A DNA stretch of 64,000 bases from Allodiplogaster sudhausi (GCA_945643635.1 CALZFC010000029.1:1744001-1808000), one strand, 5' to 3'; shown: positions 24,401-36,923, counted from the first letter of the stretch. Notes: generated from the sequence alone by a model not told the origin. Numbers and translations: made by a program.

Positions 24401-24831
24401 AGGAGTTCCAGAAGGCGCATCGGTTCATGGAGATCCTCAAGCGCAGCAACTACCTCGAGAACGTTCTTGGGGCTGCGCAGAATCGCGTGCTGCACGAATT
24501 TTTCGTGCGTGGCATGTCCGCATTAAAAAGAAGTACAACCGAGGAGAAATTTAGAATAGTTGTTGAAGATGGAAATTGAATTAATTGAATTAATGAATAA
24601 AACATCATAATATTACTATGACATTTTGATAAACTTACCGTCATAAAGCGTTTTTCTTAAGGAGCTCGCGCTCCTTGTGCTCGCCATGGACAACGTCCTG
24701 GACACGCAAGGGAGTCGCCGATCGCCACGACGCCGGCATCGACTCCGGGCGGCTCAAACGCTCTTGCCAAGCAAGAGTTCTTCCAGTCGCCAGCCGGCCC
24801 CACCAGCATGTACCTGGGCCCGCCTTATTAA
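21482..24831 (+). pseudogene. CK1/TTBK-like gene H with kinase domain deleted
   Basis: Paralogue of the gene at 44699-52849. Exons: 21482-21497 (ATG, MSSKK), 21740-21813 (basic, KKKRNALRSLFLNIS), then 22935-23018, 23258-23300, 23375-23726, 23829-23908, 24041-24153, 24248-24276, 24391-24532 and a fused tail 24661-24831. All exons for the kinase lobes are absent between 21813 and 22935. The Lys/Glu-rich exon has a one-base deletion in an A-run near 23563-23568. The conserved helical block NYLENVLGAAQNRVLH is intact. After ELALLV the gene jumps out of frame into the Ser/Pro tail that normally ends VYLGPP (here MYLGPPY). It lies upstream of, and convergent with, the GT31 gene. Confidence 0.75.
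22251..22646. mobile_element. Foldback MITE with CAGTGATGT ends
   Basis: Left end tacagtgatgtaccgccaaa is mirrored at 22611-22646 (tttggaggaacatcactgta). It occupies the place where the kinase exons are missing in gene H. No target duplication could be defined. Confidence 0.65.
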
Positions 24832-25788
24832 GCTCCTCCCGGAGCCGAGTCGAGCATACACCAGATTCCAGATTCCACTCCCATAGCTCAGATTCCAGCA
24901 TCTCGTCCCAAGCCACCTTTGCCTACTCCCTCTCCACCCGTCAACAAGTCAACCCAGGCCCCTCCAACTAACCTGATCAATCCCACGGAAGGTCACGTCG
25001 TCCTACCACTTTTACTACGACGCTCACCGCCTTTATGCCCTGAGGCCAATTGGGATAAATTCGCAATTCAAATGACTTTTCTGGTTTTTTACTACAAACA
25101 ACAAAAGTTCGTCGTAAAAAATAGCTAATAACGCTGTAAAAGATTAATAATTAATTGTCTTTAAAGCAAATGCGACCTCGTATTTTATGCTCTAATATTT
25201 CTAGTATTCATCTTTTTAGATTTTGTAAACCCTCAAGGATATCACCTGTTTTATTTTTTCAACCTTTTTTGTATCATCCCGCTCAACACATCAGGCACAT
25301 AAATTAATCAGATTAATTTGATAAATCTAATAATTTCAATTAATTTCGCAGCGCTCAGGGCGAATTTGAACGTAGTTTTCTGTTCAAACTAGACTAATTC
25401 GACACAGCTGAATGCATAGGTATCATTAGTTTTCAAAAAAATTGTTGACATTGATGAGAAATTCATATTTTACCAAGAAAGCCGTTTCAAAAATTCAGCG
25501 CATTGCGTAGCATTTTTCAAACAGGTTTGTTGCTAAAGCATTCTCTTCAGCGTCACCTTTTTTGAGAAACTGATGTTATTTATCAGCGTCGAATTAGTAT
25601 AGCTTAAACAGAAAGCAATGTTTAAATGAGCCCTGTGTGACAAAATAAGTCAAACCTTTCTAATGGCGCGAATGGAAAGTGAAAGTGCAACTCCTCAACA
25701 CTCTCAATGAGCACTTTATTTACAAACGCAAAGCTAATATAAAGTGCACGTTAAAATTTTCCTCTGTGCCTTAGGCGTTCCATTTTAC

Positions 25789-28700
25789 CTAGTTCAAATA
25801 GTCTGGCTTAACTTTGATTAAGTCGGCAACGTGCTTTCGCATTCTCAGCCTTCGCTCCCTTGTTGTGTTGCTCTCCATTGCCAACCACGTCCGAGCAATT
25901 TCCCGTGGCGTCTGTAGAAGAAAGTAACTCAACTGTTTACATGCATGTATGTACATATGTGCTAAGGCGGTAAAACATAAATAATAAATACTTGAAACGT
26001 ATTCATAGTAGTTGTAAGTTGCAGATAAAAGTTCCGCTTGAAAACTGATAGTACCTTGGCATCTCCGCAAGAGATAGCAGCATGAGAGAGAGTGGCCGAG
26101 ATGGGGTTGACCTCGATGTGTTCGTGGAAGACGGGGCGCGGGGGCTCGCGCAAGTCAATATCGAGAGAGAGGGCAGCGAAGCCAGTTATCAGAGTATCCT
26201 CCGGCTGCAACGTTCGATACTTTAGCACTTATATGTATGTAGTATGTATGTATCTTTTAACCTATTAAAGAAGGTATTATAAAGCAGCCAGAAATGCCAA
26301 TGGATCAGTCATCAAGGAATTCTTAGTACAAAAAAAGTATACATAGGAAAATGATGAACCAGTTGCATCGGTAAATCCGCGGTGCCGTTGCTGAGAATGC
26401 GCCGTGCAGCTGAGGGCGTCATGATGTAGAAAGTGCCCGAGAGGTACGGAGGGTACACTGGAGAGGCGACCACGGAGTATGGGACGTACCTTCATGTTTA
26501 CTACTGTGACTTGGATTCTTTTTGCAAAGAGACTTATCTGTTTATGATTTTCTCGAGTTCCATCAATGTGTTGAAACATTGATTATTTATTTAATTAATG
26601 CACTACAATAAATAAACTCTAATATTCACCACTTGCTGTCCTCTTCTCGTATGACAGGGCTGTCAGCACGAAGGAGTCCGTAGATGGCCGCGTCTCTCAT
26701 GTCCAGCCAAGTCTTCTCTGCCTCGAGAATCCGATCAACGTGCACTACTGTGTCCTTGAAAAAGGATAAACAACTACTGACAAGCATTGCCTTTCAAAAA
26801 TGTAAATATGTATATATTAATGATAACGAACATCATCAGCTTTGACGATCATCTTTGCTTGACAGAGATGAGTCCCGACGTGTATTAGAGCAACAGTCTG
26901 TGGTGGCATTTAAGATTAACAATTGTTATGCTAAAGCATCTTGTTAAAAATATAATATGTCCGATGAAGAACACTTGAAAACTTTTATTTGCAACGTATG
27001 TACATATGCAAAAACCGGTTGTTCTTCAAACCTTATGAACAAGATTCTCATACAGCTCGGGCGCATCAAGGATCAGGAGATCACCGTGAGCATCGGCTTC
27101 GCTCTCCAAGCTTTCCTTGTGCTTCTTCGAGTTCCCGATCACGAAGAAGAGCTTCGCTTGGCCATGCTGCAATTCAAAAATCTTGATATTTTGTCAGAAT
27201 AAAGAAAAAATTTAAAAAAAAAACATATGTATGTACATATAATACAAACATATGTATGTATGTGCATTCATATAAGTACATACATATATGTACATATGAC
27301 GCGATTTGCGAGAGAATCAAAATGCTCGGGGCCCTAGAAAAATCATCATCTCCGATTTTGCTTATTTTTTTTTACATGCTCTCAAACTTAATGAGGAATG
27401 TACATGTTATATTACAAGTTAAGCAGACAGTTTTGTATGTATCATATAGAGCATAAAATTGGCTTTCGAATGATATATAGGGTGTTTCATTTCGACTACT
27501 ATACGGCTTTTGTAGGCGTTTAGGTCATGCGCTGGTGCAGAATCGCGGCGCGACGCGATATTGATCGCATTCAAATATCGATTTTCTATATATCTAGTGA
27601 TATTTTGTTTTAATCTTTCTTGTTACTTTAATGAAACGATTAAGCTCATTTTTGAGCAAAAAAAGCACTTTTCGACCAAGTATTAACGAATTCACTCATC
27701 TCCACAAAAGGAGACCGAGTTGTCGTGAAAGTGCGTTAAATTTTCTACAAAGTAACATTCTTAAAACGGAAATTCAATGAAGGTTTTTCTCGTAACAAAT
27801 CGAAAGCGGCTAAAACCAGCTATAACACTATGTAATACACCAATTCACCAGATTCACCACTGATGTCGAATTCGGATATTCCAATTTACACATTCGAATA
27901 TTCCAATTCATGCGGTGAAAATCTTTAATTGGAATATTCGACTGTGTAAATTAGAATATTCGAATTCGACACACGTGGTGAAGCTGGCAAATTGGTGTAT
28001 TTACATCGTTTATAGCTGGTTTGAGTCGCTTTTCGATTTGTTGCGAGAAATAGCTAGTTTTAATTTCCGTTTCAAGAATGCTTCTTTGTAGCAAATTTAA
28101 ACTTTCACGGCAACTCGCTAACCTGTAATATAACATGAACATTCCTCATTGAGTTTGAGAGCACGTAAACAATCGATATTTGAAAATTTTCAAATTCTGT
28201 TTTGAAAATTTATATAAGCAGTATCTTTTCTATCTACATTCAAATTTTCACCTGTATTGCTTTACTGGGCGCGGAGAGATGTTCATAAACATGCGCCCTA
28301 CTCGACAATCTCAAAAAGATGCGCAGTTTTCAATTCTTCATAACTTTTTTTAAATGATTTTTTTAGGCTCAAAGACCAATCCCATTCGATTCTGCGGGTC
28401 CAACTTTACCTAGAAACAAAGATGATGATTTTTTTATGTCCCCAGCCCTTTTGATTAATTTTGATTCTCTCGCAAATCGCGTCATATATACATGATGCTT
28501 TCATCCAACGATTGAAACGAGAGAAGAAACTGAGCTGAACCCGAATTGCAGACGACTCGGCCGGCGAAGCCCATGTCGCGCGAATAACAGTGCGCTGCTG
28601 AAAATGGACACTTGCTTCTCAAATATACACGTCAATATGAAAAATTATGTGTATGAAAACGCTTTTTATAAAAGCAGGCATATACATCAGAGTGATTGGC

Positions 28701-29798
28701 GTTCGAAATGACGGCGACTATGGCCTGCGCCGTGCAGCCAGGCTGGATGGCGATGGGGAGGCGTTCGAAATTGAATTCCATCACCTTGTTGCGGAACGGA
28801 AGGAGCACTCCTCGCGCTGACGCGTTCCATGAGGACGGAAGCAACGCGGAGGAGCGCTGAGAATTATCAGAATAAAGGTGCCTCTCGGGTTTGCTCCGCG
28901 CAAACCACGGGCGTTATGTTAGTTAGTTTCTCGATTCTATAACTTCATGATATGTGTGTACTTAATAAGTTTTTAGATAATTTTTAGATTAAACAAAATA
29001 TATACATAACTGTATGTATGCACATACATGGTTATTATAAATTAAATCTCAAAAGTCATTCTACGATTCATGCATGGGAACAGAGTACATGTAAGCGTGT
29101 GCTTGTTATAGAAGCAAAACGCTTTGGAAATGACGTGCAATGGCTTCTCTCTCAATAGCCGTGATCGTTGAAGGTCGATTCCTCATGTAGGCATGTACAT
29201 ATTTGTTAAAACAACTGAATTAACAAATTTTTGAACATGTATTTCGCTTCTACATATATTAGTAAACCTTAGCTGATATTAGTATAATGCCCTATCCAAA
29301 TTTGCACACATGCACATCACTAAAGATTATAGTTCACATTTCACTCTCTTCTTTTACCAAGCACTTCTAACTATAAGCTCTGTTCCCATTCACATAGTAT
29401 TAGCATAAATATGTATGTACATATGTAATTACATTTCTAACTGTTTCTGATGAATGTTATTCCCTTTTTTTAAACATACTCATCTAATGACAAACATAAT
29501 TTATTCATTTATTGAACAGATTAAAATAAGGCAAAAAAATTATAATAATAATATAAGATTTCTTCTGAAACAAAATAAATAAATAAAATATTTTACATTT
29601 GCACCATAGAAAAATAAGAATTAGAGATTAAAAAAGGACCTGAATTCTTTCCATGAAAGACAAGTAGCCAGTGATCGGAGAGAGCGATGGTGCTATAAAA
29701 TAGCAAGCCAGGACAAAGAAGATGATGGTGAGCAGAACGAGTCGGGTTGGCGATATTTCCCTCTTCTTTTGAATCACATCCCAAACTTTAAGAATCAT
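25789..29798 (-). CDS. GT31 beta-1,3-galactosyltransferase-like enzyme, intact, 9 exons
   Basis: Type II Golgi glycosyltransferase, predicted to transfer a hexose from a UDP-sugar in beta-1,3 linkage. Exons (minus): 29640-29798, 28686-28856, 28541-28597, 27032-27166, 26832-26897, 26630-26754, 26330-26489, 26055-26204, 25789-25911; all phases agree. Exon 1 (MILKVWDVIQKKR) gives a short cytosolic end and a signal anchor (LVLLTIIFFVLACYFIA). Family motifs: RTVIRATW; LFFVIGNSKK; HGDLLILDAPELYENL; the metal-binding DDD split by an intron (KADD|DTVVHV); YPPYLSGTFYIM; and EDTLITG. Two or three N-X-S/T sites. About 385 residues, usual for the family. Exon 1 begins directly after an acceptor-like gattcag, so an upstream exon is possible. 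Intron 3 carries a foldback insertion absent from the paralogue. Confidence 0.88.
27298..28483. mobile_element. Foldback element, F2-type ends, intronic insertion
   Basis: Perfectly inverted termini GACGCGATTTGCGAGAGAAT...ATTCTCTCGCAAATCGCGTC. Long inner arms: 27370-27420 mirrors 28120-28160, and ggaatattcgaattcgac blocks pair around the centre. It is inserted in intron 3 of the GT31 gene inside a TATG/ACAT microsatellite. The corresponding intron of the paralogue at 33.7-36.9 kb lacks it. Confidence 0.88.
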
Positions 29799-30894
29799 CC
29801 TGAATCGAGACTAAATATAATATGCACGTAGATAAAATTAATTCCAGTTTCATGGCCTCTTTAATTTAAGAAAAAGTATATCTTCCTTGTTGTCGCAGTA
29901 ATCTTCGAATATGTCGGTAAAAATCGCGAGACTTCGAAGTGGAAGGCAACATCAGCTGCTCCAATCTCAGAAAAATGCGATGCCTTAAATAAGTTTGAAA
30001 GATCTACCCTGACATGAGTACGTGAGCATTTAAGATTGAAAAAAAATCAAATCGGCAAGTCAAATGAGAGTCCTCAAATTCAAGTTAGGAGTGCCAACGG
30101 CTCTGAAGAAGAGGCAGTCTCTGCGCGTCCTGCCCACTGTAGTATAAGCACCCCATTTTCACCAAGGGATAAGAAAGAGATACAGAAGTTAGAGAAAAGC
30201 GAGATTCTTGAGAGAGGTTATCTAACACATATTCAAATTTGAAAATTTGTTGCGGGCCCCAAATCACCGTTCTTCCACTTGGGAGGTATGCACCATTTTT
30301 TTCTACGCTAATGCCGCGCGATATGTGTAGTCCGAAAGGTTGAGCTTCTTCTAATGGGATTAAACTGGATTTTTGCTCGTTTCGGACAAGATGGAAAGAG
30401 AGAGAGCGCATGAGTGAGAGGGTTAGTGAAAAAGAAGTAAATGCTGAACGATGAGCCAAAGATACGGTAAAAGAGCACAGGTTTGCCATGCATTAATCGT
30501 TGGCTGCGATCTCTTTTTGCTCTCACCTTTCGCACCGTCAGGAAGATTGAAGATTGCATTGGTCGATGGCAAATGTACTTTGGGCTTCAATACAATGTAA
30601 AAAAAAAGCCTCAAGGCACCAGTTTTCTGCCTTTTTCTCTGTGAAAAATCAAATAATTTTTTTAAACTAAATGGTGTCATATTTATTCACTTTTATCAAA
30701 ATGTTCCTGATCGATATCTTCGTCATAAATAATTAGTTATCTGTTTATCCGAATGAATATGAGTGCAGCAATCATATATTTATTTATTTATTTATTCATA
30801 CATCATTTAGATGATGAAACAACATTAATATTAAAATTTAAATAAAACCTTGCAGGTAAAATCCGTGAAATTCGGCGATAAGGCGAATATATAT

Positions 30895-31078
30895 ATTTAC
30901 TCTCCATTTTCTATAGATGGCTGAGCCTCTGCTTCTCCCAACGCGTTTCCGAGCGTGACCGGGTGAGGCGACTTCTCGAGGAGTGGAGACGAGGCCCCAC
31001 TACACATTTATCTGATGTGTTCAGGCCGACGTGTCGAGAAGAGAAAAGGACAGCGGGCAGAAAAATGGAGAGTAAATA
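30895..31078. mobile_element. Short MITE with ATTTACTCTCC ends
   Basis: Ends atttactctccattttct...agaaaaatggagagtaaat. The interior (gctgagcctctgcttctcc to gtgtcgagaagagaaaagga) matches 43550-43680. Absent from the paralogous spacers at 37.7 and 43.2 kb. Confidence 0.7.
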
Positions 31079-31447
31079 TGTATAACTAGTAATGTGCAGA
31101 TGAAAAGTAACATAAAATTGAAGAAATTATTGATTTTATATTTCAATGTCTAGAACTTCTGAAGAAGTATCTTTTGTATATGTATGTTAATGTCAGGTGA
31201 TAGTGTAGCTATGTATGACAGCTTCATGAACCGACTAGGCTCTGATAGCAAACCAGTTACGAGGATATCCATGTTTTCACCGAGTAACGTGAAGACTAAA
31301 GCAAGATACACTTCCATTTGCAAGGTTTAAAATGAAAAATTGTTGTATTACATAATTGGTTCCGATATTAATAATATTAATTTAAAGAATATGCACTGTA
31401 ATAACTCTCTGAGTACGCATTTTCGTTCCATTTCCGTTTTGTGTTAA

Positions 31448-31797
31448 AGGAGGTTGAAAGCCGTTAACTCCTAACACTGCCAGGCTGCATGAATTCGCAA
31501 TCCAGTTTTTGCTTGATTTCGTTTTTTTTTTAAGATCCTATTATTTTTGGTTACTAGGTAGCATCAAGATGCCTGCATGCCAGGCATCTTGTTGTCAGTC
31601 CATTACCAAGGCGACTTCCTAACTCAAATTTTAAGTAGAGTTGAACACACTAAAATATTCCCTTGTGATCAGGCGACTAATTTATGATGCAAAATACTCC
31701 TTTAACTTTAACTTTAGCACATTCAATGTTTGCTGATGTATATGCAACACATATACAACATCATCTTTATAGCGAAAAATTTGAGTTTTCGCCTCCT
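31448..31797. mobile_element. TTAA-flanked MITE, variant
   Basis: TTAA flanks at 31444-31447 and 31798-31801; ends AGGAGGTTGAAAG...TTTTCGCCTCCT. Related to the 3.9 and 16.3 kb elements by the AGGAGG terminus only. The remaining GT31 upstream flank, 29800-31440, repeats the flank of the second copy. Confidence 0.65.
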
Positions 31798-32169
31798 TTA
31801 AGGTATTTCGAGCACGAAAATTCGCCTGTCAAGATCGTTTTCAAAAATATTCAGAAATGACTGAGATCTCAAAATATGTGCTGCTAGCTGAGAAGAAATC
31901 CTGGTCTAACTATATTCCCCTCAGCCCTGTAACGGTGAGGCAGTGGGAAGGCAGTCGACGATGTCAAAAGAAAGGTTCATGATGTTGTGAGAAGTCGTCC
32001 ATGGTGTATTGCGGCAGACTGACTTGCTATTTAGAGGTCCCGCGTTCGACACTCGGTCGAGGAAATCTTTTTTTCTTTTCTCGTTTTTTTTACACTTACA
32101 ATTAGCAACCATATGGCCAGAGCTAGAGTATGCATAGTATACTTACTATATGGTATTCTAGCTGACACG

Positions 32170-32545
32170 TTACTTGCCACAAATTTTTCTCAAAAGTCTA
32201 TTGAAGCCTCTTTATTCAAATAAACGTATTATTACTTTGAATGAGCGCGAAAAGTTGAAAGCTTTCCTATATACGCCTCGTAAGGCACATTGCACACGAT
32301 CAGATTTGATCTCGTTTCGCGCATCCTTCTGTCTCTCTTCTTCTATCTCTTACGTACTCTTTATTTGTTCTCTTCTCTGGTCTCTCTCTCTCTCTCTCTC
32401 GCTCTTTCTCTCTTTTCTCTCATATTCTTCCCCTCCACACTACATACTGGCTTACCATTAGATAAAAAGTCCTTTTGATCTTTTGCATTCGATTTAAATA
32501 GCAGTCGTCACTAATCGTCGCTGACCATCTTTTCTCACTTGCATA
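32170..32545 (+). repeat. Pyrimidine-rich spacer, copy S2
   Basis: Homologous to 20440-20780 and 38670-39010 (gagcgcgaaaagttgaaagc onward, then gatttaaatagcagtcgtc). Followed by a TA microsatellite at 32546-32600. Confidence 0.8.
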
Positions 32546-32549
32546 CATA

Positions 32550-32600
<51 letters not shown>

Positions 32601-32602
<2 letters not shown>

Positions 32603-33480
32603 CGCGATTTGCGAGAGAATTAAAAAGAAGCTTAATGTCCGGGGACTTGGTAAAAATCTACCATCTTTGGTTTTTCTTCGAAAGTTTTTATAGGTCTTTT
32701 CCGATATGAGGAATCGATTATAAGTGTTATAAGGATAAGAAAAGCCGTTTTCGTTTGCTATGACAGCTTGAATTATGGGGCTCGCCGCGCGGGTCTAGGG
32801 TCACTGCGCCGCACTTTGATGATATATATAAACTAAAATTAAGATCTCAATAGCCAAAAAATTGATCTAAAGAATAAAGAAAGAAAAATTTGCAAATTTC
32901 CAACTTCAAATTTTTTATAGACGTTGAATTTTGAGTGGGCGTAGACAACTTACTTCTCATTTTACCGGAACCAAACCAACACAGTTGTATAGGTCATGAA
33001 GATAGTTTTCGAATGCACAATAGGAGTTAGAAAACTTAGGAAGTCTTTGATGTTTCCTGATCGTTTATTTCGTGGCAGTATAAATCAGAACTTCCGCGGA
33101 TTATAAAGGTACTTAAAAATCTTTTCACACTTCCAAACATAAACAAGAAGAAAGAGGGTGGAATTTGCTATAAGTTGATCTCATTCAGTAGATTGAAAGT
33201 CAGCGATTTTTTTGTCATAAGTCAAAAGAATATGGCATCTGCTTGTAACAATTATTCAAGGAATGGCGCGGAAAAAATTGGAAAATTCTGATTCGAATAA
33301 CCTAAAAAAATAATTATTGGCGGAATGCTAGTGGCACTATCCGCCCAATTTTATGGATGAAAGCAAAAAAAGTAGATTTGAAAATTTATTGAAAGTGGTT
33401 CAGCTTGTAGCAACTTTCACGTTCTTACGGCTAAATTTCCGACAGCAAAACGGAACAGTAATTTTTTTTAGATGTCATAG
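32601..33480. mobile_element. Foldback F2 fragment (left arm and loop)
   Basis: Starts acgcgatttgcgagagaat directly after a (TA)n tract. It then follows 7980-8750 closely (aggaatcgattataag, tcctgatcgtttatttcg). The right arm is missing. Confidence 0.75.
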
Positions 33481-33719
33481 AGTGAGAGGGAGAAAGAGAA
33501 GCAGAAAGGGAAAGTGTAACTTCTCAGCACTCTCAATGAGCATTTCGGCTACACTGAATGAGCCTGCATAAGCGATTGCTTGGGTAGAGAAACAGTGACT
33601 GGTAAGAAGTGAAGCCAAAGTATCCACACTCACTTTCAAACATCTGATTTACAAACGCATAGTCAACATAAAGTGCACGTTAACATTTTCCTCTGTGCCT
33701 TAGGCGTTCAATTGTACTG

Positions 33720-36700
33720 CTAGTTCATATAGTATGGCTCAACTTTTATTATGTCAGCAACGTGCTTTCGCATTCTCAGCTATCGCTCCCTTGTTGTGTT
33801 GCTCTCCATTGCCAACCACGTCCGAGCAATTTCCCGTGGCGTCTGTAGAAGAAAGCAACTCAACTATTTACATGCATGTATGTATGTGCTAATGCGACAA
33901 AATATAAATTAAAACGAATTGAAACGTATTCATAGTAGTTGTAAGTTGCAGATAAAAATTCCGCTTGAAAACTGATATTACCTTGGCATCTCCACAAGAG
34001 ATAGCAGCATGAGAGAGATTGGCCGAGATGGGGTTGACCTCGATGTGTTCGTGAAAGACAGGGCGCGGGGGCTCGCGCAAGTCAATATCGAGCGAGAGGG
34101 CAGCGAAGCCAGTTATCAGAGTATCCTCCGGCTGCAACGTTCGATGCATTAGCACATAAATGTTCTGTGTTATCATACAAGGTGTTTACCTTTGAATACA
34201 ATTGCAAAATATTACGGAAAAATACAAATAAATGGAAATGGAAAAGAAAATGTATCATTGAAGAAGGTATTTATGTATGAACATATCATAGGAAAAAGAT
34301 GAACCAGTTGCATGGGTAAATCCGCGGTGCCGTTGCTGAGAATGCGCCACGCGGCCGAGGTTGTCATGATGTAGAAAGCGCCAGAGAGGTACGGAGGGTA
34401 CACTGGAGAGGCGACCACGGAGTATGGGACGTACCTTCATGTTAACTACTATGACTTGAATTCTTTGCAAAGAGACTTCTTATCAGTTTATGATCTTCTA
34501 GATTTCTTCGCATGTGTTGACACAAAGATCATTTATTTAATCGATGTACTACAATAAATAAACTTCTGCGCGCCTAGTATTCTCGCGCACCACTTGCTGT
34601 CCTTTTCTCGTATGACAGGGCTGTGGACCTGAAGGAGACCGTAGATGGCCGCGTCTTTCATGTCCAGCCAAGTCTTCTCTGCTTCGAGCATCCGATCAAC
34701 GTGCACTACTGTGTCCTATTAAAAGGATTTATTATTGTATTTAATTGTTAGTTATAATAATGTCCAAGGACAACTTTGTATCATATCATTTATTTGCAAT
34801 TCGAAAGGCAAAAAAAAACTACTTAGCCCTTCAAAAATGTGTAAATGATTCAACGAACGTCATCAGCTTTGACGATGATCTTTGCATCACAGAGATGTGT
34901 TCCGACGTGCATTAGAGCAACAGTCTGTGGTGGCATTTAAGATTCGTAATTGTTATACTAAAAAAACTTGCTAAACATAGAATATATCAGATGAAGAACA
35001 CTTGTAAACTTCATTTGCAACGTATGTATGTACATATACAAAACCGCTTGTTCTTCAAACCTTATGGATGAGATTGTCGTACAGCTCGGGCGCACCAAGG
35101 ATCAGGAGATCACCGTGAGCATCGGCTTCGCTCTCCAAGCTTCCCTTGTGCTTCTTCGAGTTCCCGATCACGAAGAAGAGCTTCGCTTGGCCATGCTGCA
35201 ATTCAAAAGTACTGCTATTTTGTCAGAATAAACAAATGAATACATATTTCCCTATAATACATGTGTACATACTTATATGCATACATATAAAGTACATGTA
35301 CATACTACATGATGATTTTATACAACGATTGAAACGAGAGAAGAAACTGAGCTGGACCAGAATTGCAGCCGACTCGGCCGGCGAAGCCCATGTCGCGCGA
35401 ATAACAGTGCGCTGCTGAAAATGGACACTTGCTTCTGAAATATACACGTCAGTATGATAAATTATGTATATGAAAACGCTTTTTAAAAAAAGCAGGCAAA
35501 TACATCAGAATGATTGGCGTTCGAAATGACGGCGACTATGGCCTGCGCCGTGCAGCCAGGCTGGATGGAGATGGGGAGGCGTTCGAAATTGAATGCCATC
35601 TCCTTGTTGCGGAACGGAAGGCGCTCGCGCTGACGCGTTCCATGAGGACTGAAGCAACGCGGAGGAGCGCTGAGAATCATCAGAATAGAAGTGCCTCTCG
35701 CGTTCGTTATGCCACTTAGTTTCTCGATTCTATATCTTCATGATATTCATGTAATTGATACATTTTTAGATTAAACAAAATATATACATATATGTATGTA
35801 TATACATGGTTATAATATATTAAATCTCAAAGTGTTTCTACGATACATGCATGTGAATAGAGTGCATGTAAGCATGTACTTGTTACGGAAGACACAAAAC
35901 GCCTTGGAAATGACGTGCAACGGCTTTCTCAATATCCGTGGTCGTTGAATGCCGCTTTCTCAGGTCAGCTAGGCCAATATTTGTTAAAACAAACTAACAA
36001 ATTTTGTGAGCATGTTGTTCACTTCTAAATTACCGTATTTTCTCCATTAGTGGCCCTCCCTCTATTAGAACCCCCCCCCCATCTAATAGTGCCCCCCTCT
36101 CGCAAGGGTATTGAAAATAATACCCCTCCCACTAATAGAACCCCCCCCCCCTCCAATAGTGCCTCCCCCTAAATGTCTATTAGAGACGTGACTGGAATCT
36201 CTGCTTGAGGTATCGGATGCTCTTACCAATGAACTGATTGCGAATTCATTCAAGATCAACGGTAAAACTGATATTCCAGTGATGATTAAATTAAAGTAGA
36301 GCTATAATTCTTATTTTTTGTGAATAAAATGTTGTTATCAAACTATTAGTCAATCACATTGAAAAATAGTACCCCTCCCTCTTATAGAACCCCCCCCCCC
36401 TCTAATAGTGCAACCCTCTCGCAGGGGTATTGAAAAATAGTACCCCCGGGGGAACTAATAGAGAAAATACGGTAGTAAACATTAGCTAACCACATTTACA
36501 AACACACGCCATTAGAGATCTCTTCTTTTTCCATGCAGTTCTAAGCTCTGTTCCCTATGAACATAAGTACATATATAAGTAATTCTATTCCAGATTAATG
36601 TTATTCCTATTTAAACATACTTATCTTATGCACTATGACAAACAAAATTTATTTTTATATTGAAAAGTTTTTAAAAAGACCTTTAAAACGAAGATATCTT

Positions 36701-36923
36701 CTGAAAATAAAATTTTTTTTGCATATCTTCTGCACCATAGTAAAATAAGATTAAAAGATGAAAAATGAACCTGGAGTCTTTCCATAAAAGACACGTAGCC
36801 AGTGATCTGAGAGCGCGATAGTGCTATAAGATAGCAAGCCAGTGCAAAGAAGATGAGCAGAACGAGTTGTGCTGGCTGTATTATCTTCTTTTTTTGAATC
36901 GCATTCCAAATTTCTAGTATCAA
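33720..36923 (-). pseudogene. GT31 galactosyltransferase pseudogene (second copy)
   Basis: Exon-for-exon copy of 25789-29798. DDD (KADD|DTVVHV), YPPYLSGAFYIM and EDTLITG are kept. Three lesions: the initiator ATG is TTG (36921-36923); exon 2 has a 5-bp deletion relative to the intact copy (near 35613), which shifts the frame; and exon 9 has a nonsense TAG where the intact copy has AGG (near 33778). Exon 7 also lacks an in-phase donor. Intron 3 is short and has no foldback; intron 1 holds a pogo-like MITE at 36033-36472. Confidence 0.88.
36033..36472. mobile_element. pogo-like MITE with TA target duplication
   Basis: 440 bp, inverted ends CCGTATTTTCTCCATTAGT...ACTAATAGAGAAAATACGG, flanked by TA at 36031-36032 and 36473-36474. 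The empty site in the paralogous copy at 41.7 kb reads aaattagtaaac, which proves the TA duplication. Both halves contain C-runs. A short frame at about 36192-36299 reads VSDALTNELIANSFKINGK, resembling the C-terminus of pogo/Tigger transposases; that match is from memory of the family pattern and is moderate only. Confidence 0.85.

Noticed and set aside
24641..25128. Plus-strand frames continuing past the gene H tail as a separate gene
   Set aside because: They are out-of-frame readings of the fused Ser/Pro tail and the 3' flank, which is homologous to the non-coding flank of kinase G.
31920..32070. A stretch with gcgttcgacac resembling a tRNA B box
   Set aside because: No A box at the right distance and no cloverleaf could be drawn; probably chance inside a duplicated spacer.
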